64,000 bases of DNA from the NCBI GenBank assembly GCA_013368375.1, contig JAACJP010000007.1, positions 930,001 to 994,000 on the forward strand. The letters run 5' to 3'. Within the stretch, counting starts at the first letter, position 1. Each line of letters begins with the position of its first letter. This DNA is from Tricholomella constricta (Eukaryota > Basidiomycota > Agaricomycetes > Agaricales > Lyophyllaceae). The notes under the pieces were generated by a model, which was given only the letters and a program-made list of their open reading frames with translations, made no database searches and was not told where the DNA came from. Positions 42,456 to 53,895 of the stretch are shown here, one piece after another. The position numbers were made by a program, and so were the translations under genes.

Positions 42456-43435
42456 TTTGGGTTCTTGCTGAAATGAACCGTCATTTTACGGTCGTTGACC
42501 TTGGTGCTGCTTCCCTGTACCTTGGTATTCGTATAACTCGCGATCGTCCCAATCGCAAGATTTGGTTGTACCAGCGCCCCTTCGTCATCGATCTCCTCAC
42601 TCAATACAACCTTCTCGATGCCCATCTGTCGTCTCTTCCTCTCCGTCAGAAATTATCTTCGTCTCTTCCCATTCCTCCGAATTGTCTCCCCGACATTCCT
42701 GACTCTGACATCACTATTCATTTCCAACGTCTTGTCGGATCCATTCTCTACCTTTCCCTCTGCACTCGGCCTGACCTCGCTTTCACCGCTATGGCCCTTG
42801 GACAGTTTAACGCAAATCCCTCTCGTTGTCATCTTCTTGCCGCAAAATCCGTCCTCCGCTATCTCCTAGGAACAGCCGATCTTGCTCTAGAGTACAACTT
42901 CAGCCAGAAACCCGTTGGCTCCCCTCTTCACGCTCTCCTCCCCGGTAATTGCGGTATGATGGATGCAGATTGGGCCAGCGATGAAGATTCTCGCCGAAGT
43001 GTATCTGGCTATGCTTTCTTCATGTTCTCTAGTCTTGTTTCCTGGAGCGCAATTCGACAACGGACTGTCGCCCTTTCCTCGACGGAAGCGGAGTACATGG
43101 CCATCTCTCATTCCATGAAGGAAGCGATCCGAGTCTGGATTCGTCAATTTATGCGTTCCCTGTCCCTTCCCATTCCGGATCCTTTCCCCTTACTTTGCGA
43201 CAACCAAAGCGCTCTCGAAATTGCGAACTCTGACAGTACCTCCTCCCGATCCAAACACATCGACATTCGGTATCATTTTATCCGTGAACATCTTCGCTCT
43301 GGCACTTTTTCCACTACATGGGTTCCTACTACAGACATGACCGCCGATATTCTCACCAAACTCCTGCCTCTCCCTCTTCACCAAAAACACTGTCGCGCCC
43401 TTGGACTGGTCCCCTTACCCTCGATTTCGTCGTAG
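42456..43435 (+). CDS. Copia polyprotein, 3' part (end of RT and RNase H)
   Basis: Continuation of the Copia frame after the Gypsy insertion, from the base after the target duplication to TAG 43433-43435. It opens with the RT thumb region (FWVLAEMNRHFTVVDLG, YLGIRITRDR) and LYLSLCTRPDLAFTAMALG. RNase H has DADWASDEDSRRSVSGYAFF, LSSTEAEYMAIS, LCDNQSALEIA and HIDIRYHFIRE. No own start; not expected to be made alone. Intact in frame with the 5' part. Confidence 0.93.
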
Positions 43436-43489
43436 CTCTTTCTTTTCTTTCTTTCTTTTCTCGATTCAACTTCCGCGATGATGGGGTTG

Positions 43490-43771
43490 TGTTGGCCTAG
43501 GTCCTGTATTCATCGCTTACGTTAGCATCTCCACGTGACTTCGATACTCTTCCACCGTTTGCTCGTCCACATCCTCAGTTGTCTGTTCCTTTCTATCACG
43601 ACACTGAGGATGTGAGTGTATCTCTTCCACGTCTCTTTATTCTTTCCCTACTTACTTATTACCTATAGCGATTACTTGTTAATCTCTTCTAGGTATCTCA
43701 ATACAGTTGTCTGTTCCTTTCTATCACGACACTGAGGATCGATTACTTGTTAATCTCTTCTAGGGCCATCA
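43490..43771 (+). repeat. Copia 3' LTR
   Basis: 282 bp, apparently identical to the 5' LTR, preceded by a purine-rich GATGATGGGG tract and followed by the target duplication CCTCC. Confidence 0.95.
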
Positions 43772-45380
43772 CCTCCCATGACCTCTCACAGATCCGTGGC
43801 TTCGCGCCATGCACGTCTTGCATGTAGGGAGCCGACCCGACGCACTGCCATGTAGAGAATAGGAGTTTGAGAAGGTGTTGCGCTGCGTCGGGGAGTTGTT
43901 GGAGGAAGGAAGTGGAGGCTGTGTCTGTAAGTCCAATTTGCTCCACTGTTTACGGATTCGAACATGCGAGCTGAAGGATACGCCTCGCAGATTTATCAGG
44001 AGTCCCGGGGACCGGGAAACGGCGACTGTCCATGCTGTTGTCAGACAACTGGAACGGATGGCTGAAAATAATGTTTGTTTTTCTTCCATCACTTGGGACC
44101 AAGCTTACAGTTGATGTAGGAAACTCATCCATTCAAGTATGTCGAAATTAACGGCTTCAAGATCCCAGAGCCGCCTGCTGCATATAATTTGCTCCGGGAG
44201 GGTGTGTCCGGCCATGACGTGACCAAGCACGGCCACTTGCGCATCGGAGTCAAGGAGAGCCTCAAAGCCCTCACAAGGCATTTCAGTGGCAGCGGCGGAC
44301 GTGGTCCAGGGGGTCACGCTTGGTAAGCCCTGTCATTATATTCTAATCAGTCAATGCTGTTAATGCCTCCTTTGCAGTGTAGTGTTCATGAACGAGCTCG
44401 ATCAACTGGTGACCGCCAAGCAGGACGTGGTGTACATTTTTTTTAATTGGCCGACACCGGTGGGTAGCACGCTCGTGGTCATCGCTGTTGCAAACACTAT
44501 GGACCTCCCTGAACGAGTGATGAGTGGGCGCGTGCGGAGTCGCTTAGGTTGGTTCATTCTCTTTGTTCGACTTGCTTTGTCGTTGCTCATTCATTCATAT
44601 CGTGACAAAAATAAACGGATAATTCGGATAAATTTTCAGCCATATACCTCGTCGCAACTCCAGCAGATCATTCACGCGCGATTGCACAAGTGTCAAAGAC
44701 GGTCTGGAGGATGACGCACAGGAAGCTTTGAGTATAGATGCGATTAGGCTCGCTGCCATGAAGGTCAGCAGCATCAGCGGTGATGCGAGACGTGTATTGG
44801 ACATCTGCAGGTCAGATAGGCTTTGGTTTTATGCCTGTTCTTTGGTATTGACTGGCTGTCCCACAGGCGCACGGTCGAGCTGGTGCTACCGAAACGCCGT
44901 ACAGCACGCGCACCCGAGGTCAAGGAGGTTATCCAAGTGATGCAGAACAGCCCTACCGCAGCGTATCTCCGCGAGTGCAGCTTCCACGAGCGGATGATGC
45001 TCGCCTCCTTGATAAAATGCATTAAACGGGAAGGTGTAGATGAAATTAAGTAGGGCGAAGTCAGTAACCGCTTTTCAGCTTAACGATGGGCTAAATTATT
45101 AATTGAGATGAATTTCCTAGGCCCAACACCAGCACCTTATTTTATATGAATGTCCTCACGTCTCCGACGGACCCCTCGAGGAAACCGACGCCGAGCGAGC
45201 TTATGTTGGTTGTTGGACGCCTTGGTGGCATCCCGCGCGATGCTTGTGGAGGAAGGGGCTGCAGTTTTAAGAAAGCCGGAAGGGGAGCGAAAGGTCGTAC
45301 TCAATTTGGAGCCAAGTGAGGTAGAAAGGGTGTTGAGTGAGGTTGGGGGTTCGAGGTGGAAGAACGTGCTAAGTGCTTAC
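43772..45380 (+). pseudogene. ORC1: ORC1 pseudogene, 3' part (AAA+ and winged-helix region)
   Basis: Continuation of the gene broken at 26440. Matching blocks in order: DPWLRAMHVLHVGSRPDALP; VLRCVGELLEEGSGGCV; the Walker A text GVPGTGK; VHAVVRQLERMAEN; KYVEINGFKIPEPPAAYNLL; the Walker B region [15 protein letters not shown], where the family has Asp and this copy Asn; [49 protein letters not shown]; and VLNLEPSEVERVLSEVGGSR. Lesions: frame change near 43790, in-frame TAG at 43860-43862, one missing base in the Walker A codons near 44019, and frame changes near 44695 and 45205. Introns are still recognisable (for example 44325-44375). In a working gene this ATPase would load the Mcm2-7 helicase at origins. 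Confidence 0.9.
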
Positions 45381-46198
45381 ACTGCATCCGGATCGTCTGG
45401 GACATCTGCTGTATTTCGCATTGTTTTTCGTAGTTCATGTACATGTGCTATAACTGTACAGCTGGTGATCTGACGATGAGCACGAATAATTTCGCAGGAG
45501 TGTTCAATCAACTTACGACACTCATCGGAGACTTGGAAATCCGGGCATCCATGCGTCATGAGATTGTCGACTAGTATGCTCGAACGTTCTAATTACGCAT
45601 CACTGTATTCAGGATAGATAGTTGCTAAAAGTTGGCCGTTCAAACTTGAAGAAACCAGAGGCTCTGCTAGACGACTGTATGACTGTTATCACGGACAAGA
45701 ACGGCTCCGAACAATCAAAGGCTGGGTAACAGTTTCAAGAGTCGCAAGTCACTGGTGGATGCAGATCCGTGGCGTACGTGTCGTTACAGTTCAAGTTGTT
45801 GCCGTCAACGCCGCCGGGCCGCCGTTACCCTACACCGTCAAAAAACGATTATCCTAAGTTGATCCTAAGCCTGCGCAGAAGTGTTCAGCTACGTCCACCT
45901 TTGAGAGACCAACTCCATTTTGTTTTTCTCCTCCCCCTCCAGGGTTGGAATATAGCGCTGTCTGTAAGTCTACCGAGTCCCTCTCGAAGACACCTCTGAC
46001 CTTCCCTCCAAATTTCGTGAAGATCCCTTCCTTCGACTACTAGCGATGAGCAATAGGTGTGATAGTTTTTTGTGTGCGAGGACATAAATAGGATGCACAT
46101 AATGTAGGTTGGATGAACTATAGACTGGGCGCCTGCTCGTGATCCCTCATTCGGTAAGTTCAAGCTACATGTGTGAAGAAGATCTCCTCCGAAGCCGC
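45381..46198. other. gap, no gene seen
   Basis: Short open frames only, none with a recognisable motif or a convincing splice structure. Presumably the 3' flank of the ORC1 relic and the 3' UTR of the SURF4 gene. Confidence 0.35.
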
Positions 46199-47455
46199 CT
46201 AAAACGTCTTCTTCTTCTCGTCCACAGAAAGTCCTCCTACGAAAATGTGAGCGATATCCGACTTCCACATGGCTTGGCCACATACCAGGTCCCATGTTGA
46301 CCAGAAGGATAAGTCCGCCAACGATCGCTAGAGGTGCGTGAGATTATATGGAGCAGGAAGATACGACGGGACCAACAAAGTGTTTGGAAGAAATCATACC
46401 TATGAAGTCGATTAATGTTCAAGCTCAAGTCAAGAGAAGCTGTGGAACTTACTTGAGGAAATCACGCTGAGGGTGTGCAGAGTGCACGCTCCACCAGTTG
46501 TTGGCGAAGACATTGAAGATGCTCAATACAAGTACAAGGAAGGCAGCCGACCATTTCGCTTTGAAGCCAACGGCGACCATGACGCAGGCCGCAAGACCGA
46601 AGATAGAGACAAATACACGGGCGATGCTCCATTCACCCTGTAGGATGAAGCCGAGGAAAAGGAAGATCAAGAGAACACGCCCTGCAAGTAGGAAGCTTTG
46701 TAACTGATGCGTCAATTTCGCATTCTGTGAACAACGGCCAGAGTGACGCACTATTTTTTGCGATCTGTTTCGCTTATAGAAGGGAGGCCGGCGAAAAGCG
46801 CTTTTCTGGAGACCATCGAATCGCTGAACACCATGAAGAGACCACCGATGACGCTTAGGTTGCGAAGGAAGAAGTTTAGGTCGAAAATAAGTCCGTAGCC
46901 GAAGCCTTGGATAACAACAACGGCGAGCAGTCCAGCGACTGCGTATTCTGTGAAACGCTTGAGGATGACGGCTCCGGAACCGCTTAGCATGGTCTACAGA
47001 GGTACTTGGGTGAATAGCAGCTCCAGATAGATCGGAGGTAATAAAACTCACCACGACGTTGATGATGAGGAATAGATGAGAAAGTCCCCAAGGGAATTTT
47101 CTGTGTCTAGATGCAGAAAACAGTCAACCACCTGACGACGCCCGAGAGTAGAACTCGATTCCTACTGTTGTAAATACCAGATTTGATCACCCCACTGCGT
47201 CATAATCCGCAACGCGTCCTCCAAGAAAGTGACTACAATGAGAAAACGCCCAATGGCCGGCAAATGGGGTTTCAAAGGTTGCGAATAGATCTCGACGTTG
47301 TCCTCCACTTGCTGGCTGAAGGCCTTGAGTTTCTCGATGGGGTCGTCAGGGTTGGCGGCGCGGTAGCCGGTTGACGGCCGTGAATTCGAAAGACCATGAG
47401 GGTCTGCGTTGAAACTGTTTGGCTGAGGGCGAGCAATGCTGATGCGGGAGGACAT
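46199..47455 (-). CDS. ERV29: SURF4/Erv29-type ER cargo receptor
   Basis: Seven exons on the minus strand: 47455-47166, 47106-47052, 46993-46752, 46695-46453, 46399-46377, 46327-46286, 46236-46199; 310 aa, the family length. The sequence shows several membrane helices (AIGRFLIVVTFLEDALRIM, GRVLLIFLFLGFILQGEWS, VSIFGLAACVMVAVGF) and the family text HRKFPWGLSHLFLIINV. It ends in GLSVDEKKKTF, so the last four residues KKTF form a dilysine ER-retrieval signal. Erv29/SURF4 proteins cycle between ER and Golgi and load soluble secretory cargo into COPII vesicles. Exon 5 is only 23 nt. All junctions in frame, no lesions. Confidence 0.95.
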
Positions 47456-48186
47456 GGTGGTGGTGAGTTCAAGAGCGCTGGCGTGTCAGGTCGTCACGAC
47501 GTGGCGTTCGCTTACCTAATCATCCTCAAACCTGCACAGCCACTCATCAACCTTGCATTTGATGCCGAGCGTCAGCGCCGGTCTCCGTCCCGCCGCGATC
47601 GTCCCTCAGCTTTTGCAACCCCTTTGCAAAATGCGAGTAAGGTATGTAAAATGAAACCTCCCTCGATACAATCTGTGAGTGCTCATTCTGCTCACTTTCC
47701 AATATGCAATGCCTGCATTATAATGGAGTCGAGTCCGACGAAACGGAAAATACGCGATCACTGAACCTTGTGTTTCATCGGATGATCATACTGGCACTGC
47801 ATTCAGGTGACCCAAACCCGAATGTTCAATGAAAGGTCTAGTGTGGGCCACTCGTTATACCCAAGCAAACGGTGTCAATTTTTTTTTGCGTGAAGCATGT
47901 GGCTCTTGCCGTACGCGACGTCCACTTGATGATAGAAGGTAAAGAGAATTTCCGAGGCATCAAGCAATAGGCAGGTGATACATTCAAAGCGATGTTCATA
48001 CGGCTACAGAATTCATGTAAAATGGTAATACAACTCGGCAAGGATGCGAAGTAGAAGATACAAAGATAAGGGGCATGTGGGCTCATGGATGTCGTGTCCT
48101 CGGGATCATCTGGCGAATGAAGAGGTGGTGGCGTGAACGAAGAAAAAGAAGTAAGGATGTCAAAAAGCAGAAGCAAAAGTGAAGAT
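47456..48186. other. gap between SURF4 and F-box genes
   Basis: No gene supported. It should contain the SURF4 promoter on its left side and the 3' end of the F-box transcript on its right side. Confidence 0.35.
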
Positions 48187-49531
48187 TCACATATGTAAAA
48201 AAGATACTAGAATTGCACGGCTGGAAGCTTTCCACGCTGACAGGCGTGCAAGTAACCAGCTCCTGAGGTCGCCTCGCCCCTCTCCTAACCCGGAAACTTC
48301 GAATCGGACTGTTTTCAAGCGTAAAAACACTGGCTTCTCGAGTGTTGTACTCAAGGCAAGCCAGTCGACGAAGTCGAGATGGTATTCTTCACTGAGCCAT
48401 ATGTGGAAGCCGATTTCATCGAGTTGATGAGAGGAAATATTATCAAGGAACGGGACGAGCCAGCGCAATGGTGACGATTGGTTGAAATGGTAGCCGTGCT
48501 CGGGAGATGAAGGTGTGCGTGGAGGGAAGCAGTAGAGGGTGAGATTGTGAATATGTATGGTGTGAAGGTTTTCGTTATGAGAAAGGTCGATCATGTGCGC
48601 AAGACCTAACAATACCCATCAGCGCCAGAAAAATAAAATCTATCGGGTCGTGGCATGAAAACGTACTTCTCATGACATTGTTGTCATTGCTGTCCATCAG
48701 AAAACCAATCTCCAAGTGACGAAGGGAAGATCCAAGGACATGCAGCGCAGATCCAATAGCATGAAGTTCGTCTGGAGACACCTCCGGGATGGCAAGATAT
48801 CGGAGGGTCAAATTTGAAGTTTCCTGCCACCCTTTCAAGTCATTATCACCGAATAGCCAACATAGAATGGGCTTGACAGGCGACGACCGAATATGTAGTC
48901 TTGTCAGTTGTAAAGTGTGACTATGCAGATCTCTGCCCTCCAGCGCGACTGATGAGGAGGCCATAGAGAGTCCAGCGAAGTCCCAGGTTACGTTGTCGAA
49001 AGACAAGTCCTCCAACGCAACGAATCCGCCGATGAATGCGGAGAGTAAGGAGAAGGATGGGAATCGGAGATATTGGAGGCGCAGCGTGGTGACGTTGTGG
49101 AATAGTTTTCCATCCGCTTTTAATAAGACCCCCAGTGATCTTTCGCTGACAAAATCCCAGCTCCAGGTTTCGAACGCAAGCCCACGGACGCCATCAAGTC
49201 TGAGCAAAAGGGAGATGACCTTATCAAAGCTGTCCCTTTGTTCTGCCGACCATGCGCCTCCTATGGCGACGTTCTGGATGTAAGGCACAATATTCTTCAT
49301 TGCACTAGAGGATGACCACAGAAATTCGGCCAATCTGAGGGTGAGGTTGATATCGTAAAAGAGGTGATACCGGCAAGCTGGAAGCCAGGCTTTGCAGACA
49401 GTGCTACACGATAGTAGAGCTGGCCTAAAGGAGTGTAAATGGTCGATGATCGTGTCATGAATCTCTGGAGAGATGCGGTTGGTAAGATTTAGAGATAGTG
49501 GTGCCGTGCCGTGAAAGGTCATCAAAGGCAT
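48187..49531 (-). CDS. F-box domain protein
   Basis: Two exons on the minus strand, 49531-48667 and 48605-48187, joined in frame by a 61 nt intron; 427 aa. An F-box-like motif lies near residues 16-60 (NRISPEIHDTIIDHLHSF, LLSCSTVCKAWLPACRYHLF). The rest has the irregular leucine-rich composition usual in the large F-box families of Agaricomycetes (FVALEDLSFDNVTWDFAGLS, LHVLGSSLRHLEIGFL), probably a substrate-binding solenoid. Such proteins act as SCF ubiquitin-ligase adaptors through Skp1. Target unknown. It diverges from the MutY gene across 564 bp. Confidence 0.8.
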
Positions 49532-50095
49532 AGGGAGTTAGGACCTGAGGTGAAGGTCTAAAGCTCAACACAGCTGCCAAGTAGAAGTACAAGGGCAGAC
49601 AGGATATCGTCTTTAAAGCCAACTCGCATGCTAAAGAAGAATAAGTAACTGGCCAAGCGCTGATATTTTCCAAAAGTGACGAGGCGATGCGAGCTTGCCG
49701 CCATCCAGGTCCTTCATATTTAGACACGAGAAAGCCATGTAATTGGACAGCATAGTCTCAGTATGGAGGTCGTATCTGGTCTTCGCTGCGAACGGGTGAA
49801 GAATATCAAGCCAAAAACAAGACCAGCGGAGCATAAGCCTCCGATCCACATGGCAGCCACATGGCAGCCATGTGCCTTGTGTCTTTGACGGTTCCTGCTC
49901 CTTCTGCCTGAAGGGGACTGCATTTGCATAGCGCCAGCGCTTATCTTCAGTCCACCTCATGCCATAGAAATCACACAGAACTCTGGCCCGCCGACAACGC
50001 ACGCGCCGTGACTCCTATTGATTCGACTCACTGCCCCGCTGCGCTTCAAGGGACACCACGTCGCGTATTTTACTACCAAGCTGTGCATAGTGACG

Positions 50096-52241
50096 ATGGC
50101 TAAACGACAACGGGTCCTGAATTCCACCTCACGTATGACACGCGACAGCCATTCTATTACTGTCAGTCTCTCTAACGACGAAGATTCCGATGTTCAATCC
50201 CAAGCCTCAAGCTACTCACCGAAAAGGAAAGCGAAAAAGGCGAAAGTTAACCAGATACCCGAATCTGACGCGGTTGAATCTGTGCTACATCGTCAGCCCG
50301 CAGTGGAATGCAAGGGTGATGCACTCTCGCACTCTGCTTCTGGCCACGTAATCCACACACCTGGACCAATACGAATTGCACTGCTCCGATGGTATGCCGG
50401 CGTTCATACGTCTCGTGGTATGCCGTGGCGAAAACCTTATGATCCTCTCCAGGGTCCCGAGGAACGCGCTCAACGAGCTTATGAGGTAGTATTTTTAAAC
50501 CAAACACACCCTCAGGACCTGACATATGCCGTAGGTATGGGTTTCGGAGATCATGCTGCAACAAACGCAAGTTGCCACTGTGATTCCTTACTATACGCGC
50601 TGGATGGAGAAGTAAGTTCAAACGCTCCATTTCAATGTTAAGCCCGACTTCTGACCGTCTGAGAAAGATTCCCCACTATCCGTGACCTAGTAAGCGCATG
50701 CACACTACGCCTGAGCTTTGTGGAAAAAATAAGTCCGTTTTTAAGGCGGCAGCAAACGTCGACGAAGTCAATGCTCTGTGGAAAGGCCTCGGATATTATT
50801 CCAGGGCTAGTCGCCTCCTCGCAGGCGCCCAAAAGGCTGTCGCTCAATACAAGGGTAGACTTCCGGATAATGCGAAAGATATGGAGGCCAATATCCCTGG
50901 AATTGGTCGTTATAGCGCTGGCGCCATCTGTTCAATAGCCTACGGGGAGCATGTACCTGTCGTAGGTCAAGCCAACAAGTCATTTCATGTTCAATTATAC
51001 TAAACAAGGAAATGCTGTCAAACGACAGTTAGATGGAAATGTTCACCGACTGATGAGTCGGTTCCTCGCCCTTCATGCTCCTCCGAAGGCGAAAGCGACC
51101 CTTGATCTTCTATGGGCTGCTGCGGCTGCAATGGTTGCCAAAGGTTTTTTATAATGTTCGCCTCGGCTTGACGTCTGACTGATTGATATTTATGTCCAGG
51201 GCCAGAAAGCAATACGGCAGATACGTCTTCCCCCGAGTTCACACAATACCCCGGAGACATCAACCAGGCTTTGATTGAGCTCGGAAGCACTGTCTGCAAG
51301 GTTCGGGAACCGACATGTCAATCGTGTCCCCTTCGTCCATGGTGTGGGGCATATGAGGTCTCAAAATCCGGCCACAAGGTACGTCAGATTCCACCCTTTC
51401 ATACATACCGATTTGAATATTGTTCTGATCTTCGAACACCCAGCCGATTCCTGACATCGAGGACGCGTGCACAATTTGCGAGCCGCCACAAAGTACTGGG
51501 GTCACTGCCTATCCGATGAGAGTGGACCGCAAGAAACCGCGAGAAGAGTTGGATATCGTGAATGTGATTGAATGGTACCCGATGGGTAAACCCAAGGAGA
51601 GATGGTTTCTAATGATCCGGAGACCTGATGGGGGCAAGCTCATATTTTTTTCTCGTTGCAATACGCTTTACTGATTAAAACCCGGATTCAATGCTCTTGA
51701 CGTGAACAGGCCTTTTGGCAGGGCTATACGAGTTTCCCACGTCAAGTAACGTCGCCAAAACAACGTCGCGCACCGCTCAGGCTAAGATTCCCCATGCACT
51801 ACTGTCGCAACTCGTCGTACCTTCTGTGTTTCCACATGACGCGAAGAAGAGGACAGATACACCGCGCGAATCGATTGAAATCAGCTCCATTAAACCTGTC
51901 GGGGATGTCATCCACGTCTTTTCCCATATCAAGAAAACATACCGACCTCAATGGGTTGTTCTGCAGGGTGGAGAAACACCGCCAGCTTTGAAACCCAGTG
52001 GCGTCGAACCCTCGGCGAGTCCGGGTGTAATCGATGATGGCGAAGGTGGAATATCGACGTCGCTCCGGCCGATCAGTGCCATGTGGGTCCAATTGAAAGA
52101 GATCTCCAGTGTCAAGTACGTCGGATGTCCCTTGCTTCACGTTTTTGTTCTCATGATTTCCGCCACAGTATGGGAACAGGGGTCGTCAAAGTGTGGAATT
52201 CGACGAAGGCACTGTGGGAGAGGGAAATAGGTGGGAGTTAG
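50096..52241 (+). CDS. MUTY: adenine DNA glycosylase MutY
   Basis: Nine exons: 50096-50485, 50535-50611, 50668-50689, 50746-50965, 51033-51143, 51200-51378, 51444-51633, 51710-52115, 52169-52241; 555 aa. The enzyme removes adenine mispaired with 8-oxoguanine. Visible: a basic N-terminus with probable nuclear signals (KRKAKKAKV); the catalytic-Glu helix SEIMLQQTQV; the helix-hairpin-helix IPGIGRYSAGAI; the catalytic Asp in the segment PVV-DGNVHR, formed across an exon junction; the iron-sulfur cluster cysteines in VCKVREPTCQSCPLRPWC (C-x6-C-x2-C-x5-C); and a C-terminal NUDIX-like 8-oxoG recognition domain (RPDGGLLAGLYEFPTSS). The intron after 51633 uses a GC donor (GCAAGC), the only non-GT donor I found. 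Exon 3 is 22 nt. Confidence 0.94.
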
Positions 52242-53895
52242 TCAGAAAAGGTTTCTTGTAGCAGAGACTAAACAGAAAGTCTGATGCGACCTTGGTAGGG
52301 AGGTAACAGCACTTGGCAAATTCTATTTTCTTCCTTATGTTTTTTTTTCTTCGTTCCGGGCCGAATATATCAATCGATACCAGCAGGGTCCGATGCAGTC
52401 TGATCTTCGACGTCGGGTGTCGTATAGGTGCCCGTTCATCGTCAATTTCTTGTTTGGGATTCTGATATCGGTGATCAGCACGCCAGACCTAAATTGCCTC
52501 AAGGGAAAATTCCAGGCTCGTGAGCAAATCAGACTTGGGCATGGCGAAGCAACAGCAGATACATCACCAGAACAAAGCACCTCTAGAGGTCTGAGGGATG
52601 TAATGAGTCACACAGGCTAAAAATTTGAATGCGCGCATGGTTCCAAGCCGGCGCCAGATGGGCTACGTACTCACCATACATCGCAAACCGAAGAGCCAGG
52701 TTTATTCAATGTGGGTCCCTAAGCGACCTCGTGCTGTTATGTAGCGAGTCGCAGCATAGGGCGATCCAGTGACCACTCAGGCCACACGCAGAACATATCA
52801 AGCGTTATTGATCGCAACATCAAGCTCTAGTCGACGATCTTTCAGAGACTATGGTGGTGGTATCGAAGATCATTGGATTGGTTAGTACGTTGACGCTGCG
52901 AACGATCACGACAAGTACTGGTTTCGATTGCTTAGCCATTGAAAAGATACTTAATGACTTCGAAAGGCGTGTTAAAGGTTAGATATAACGTTAGATGCTC
53001 ATATTGAGATCTCATTGTACAACCCGGCTGTTGGATGGCTATCAGAGTACCCAGGAGCAGTCATTTCTTGGCTCACCAATCATAAAGAGTACTCCTAAAG
53101 ATTGCTTTTCAGGCCCACCCCTTACTACATAGTTAAATTTATTATGCACGTGAATTGCCTCGGATTTGGGAACCTTGGAAGACTGAAGGGGAGACTTGCC
53201 AGTTCGTCTCAGCAGTAAAGTGCAAGTCGACGAAGGCTACTACAATATATGAAAGAACAAATGTTAGTTCTGATAGAACTTGAAGAAATTAAGAACCTGT
53301 GGATGCAAAATCCCAATATCCAGTGTTTGCGTCCGGTTTGTGTCCAGGCCATCACGTATCCCGCTCGACTCCTGAAATCCGTGCTCTGTATGAGATCGCA
53401 TTCGCCATTTAACGCTCTCGTGTACCATGGGCAGCCGATCTTGAGGATTTTTGCCCACACTCGCGGCACAAGCATTTACTTTCCAAGCGCAAGGATCCTG
53501 CACCATCGCATTGGACGACTTCTAGGAAATGATGATTGACACTGTTGCAAAATTCCTCCAATGTAGAGCCGAGTGTTCTGTCCATCTCATTGTCGTTCAT
53601 CACCGAACTCCTGCGTTCCGCGGCAGCGATCGCCTCAGCCTCGTCTTCTTCAACATCTCGTCGTCGTCCTCTTCAGATCTATCTTAGCGAAAGTGTGCAA
53701 AAGGCTTTGCACCACGAGCGAAGGACGAGCTGCAAGACGCTGCTGATCCTATGGTTGGGCGTGATGAGCGAAGGGGCAACCCAAGCGGAGCTGTGCATTT
53801 CCAAGTGGCTTTGAGGAGAAAGCTGGTTGGACTGGGCAGACCGCCCGTACAAGGTGCTTGGAGAGGAGTTTCGTCGCCTGCTAGTCTCGCTATTC
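52242..53895. other. 1.65 kb gap, no resolved gene
   Basis: Short open frames on both strands only. A minus-strand stretch around 53409-53603 (LGSTLEEFCNSVNHHFLEV) looks protein-like and could be the far 3' end of the broken gene at 53896-54883, but I could not splice it. Confidence 0.3.

Larger units (their letters stand above)
26441..43771 (+). mobile_element. Ty1/Copia-type LTR retrotransposon, split by a nested Gypsy element
   Basis: Two 282 bp LTRs (26441-26722 and 43490-43771) that begin TGTTGG and end CATCA and look identical base for base. The flanks carry a 5 bp target duplication CCTCC (26436-26440 and 43772-43776). The internal order is gag, zinc knuckle, protease, integrase, reverse transcriptase, RNase H; integrase before RT defines the Copia group. 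The interior is interrupted within RT by the Gypsy element at 31482-42450. Removing that element plus one copy of its target duplication leaves a continuous reading frame, so the Copia was probably intact when it was hit. Confidence 0.97.

Noticed and set aside
43875..44114. Separate gene from the open frame in the ORC1 3' half
   Set aside because: It is part of the ORC1 relic read across an intron and a frameshift.
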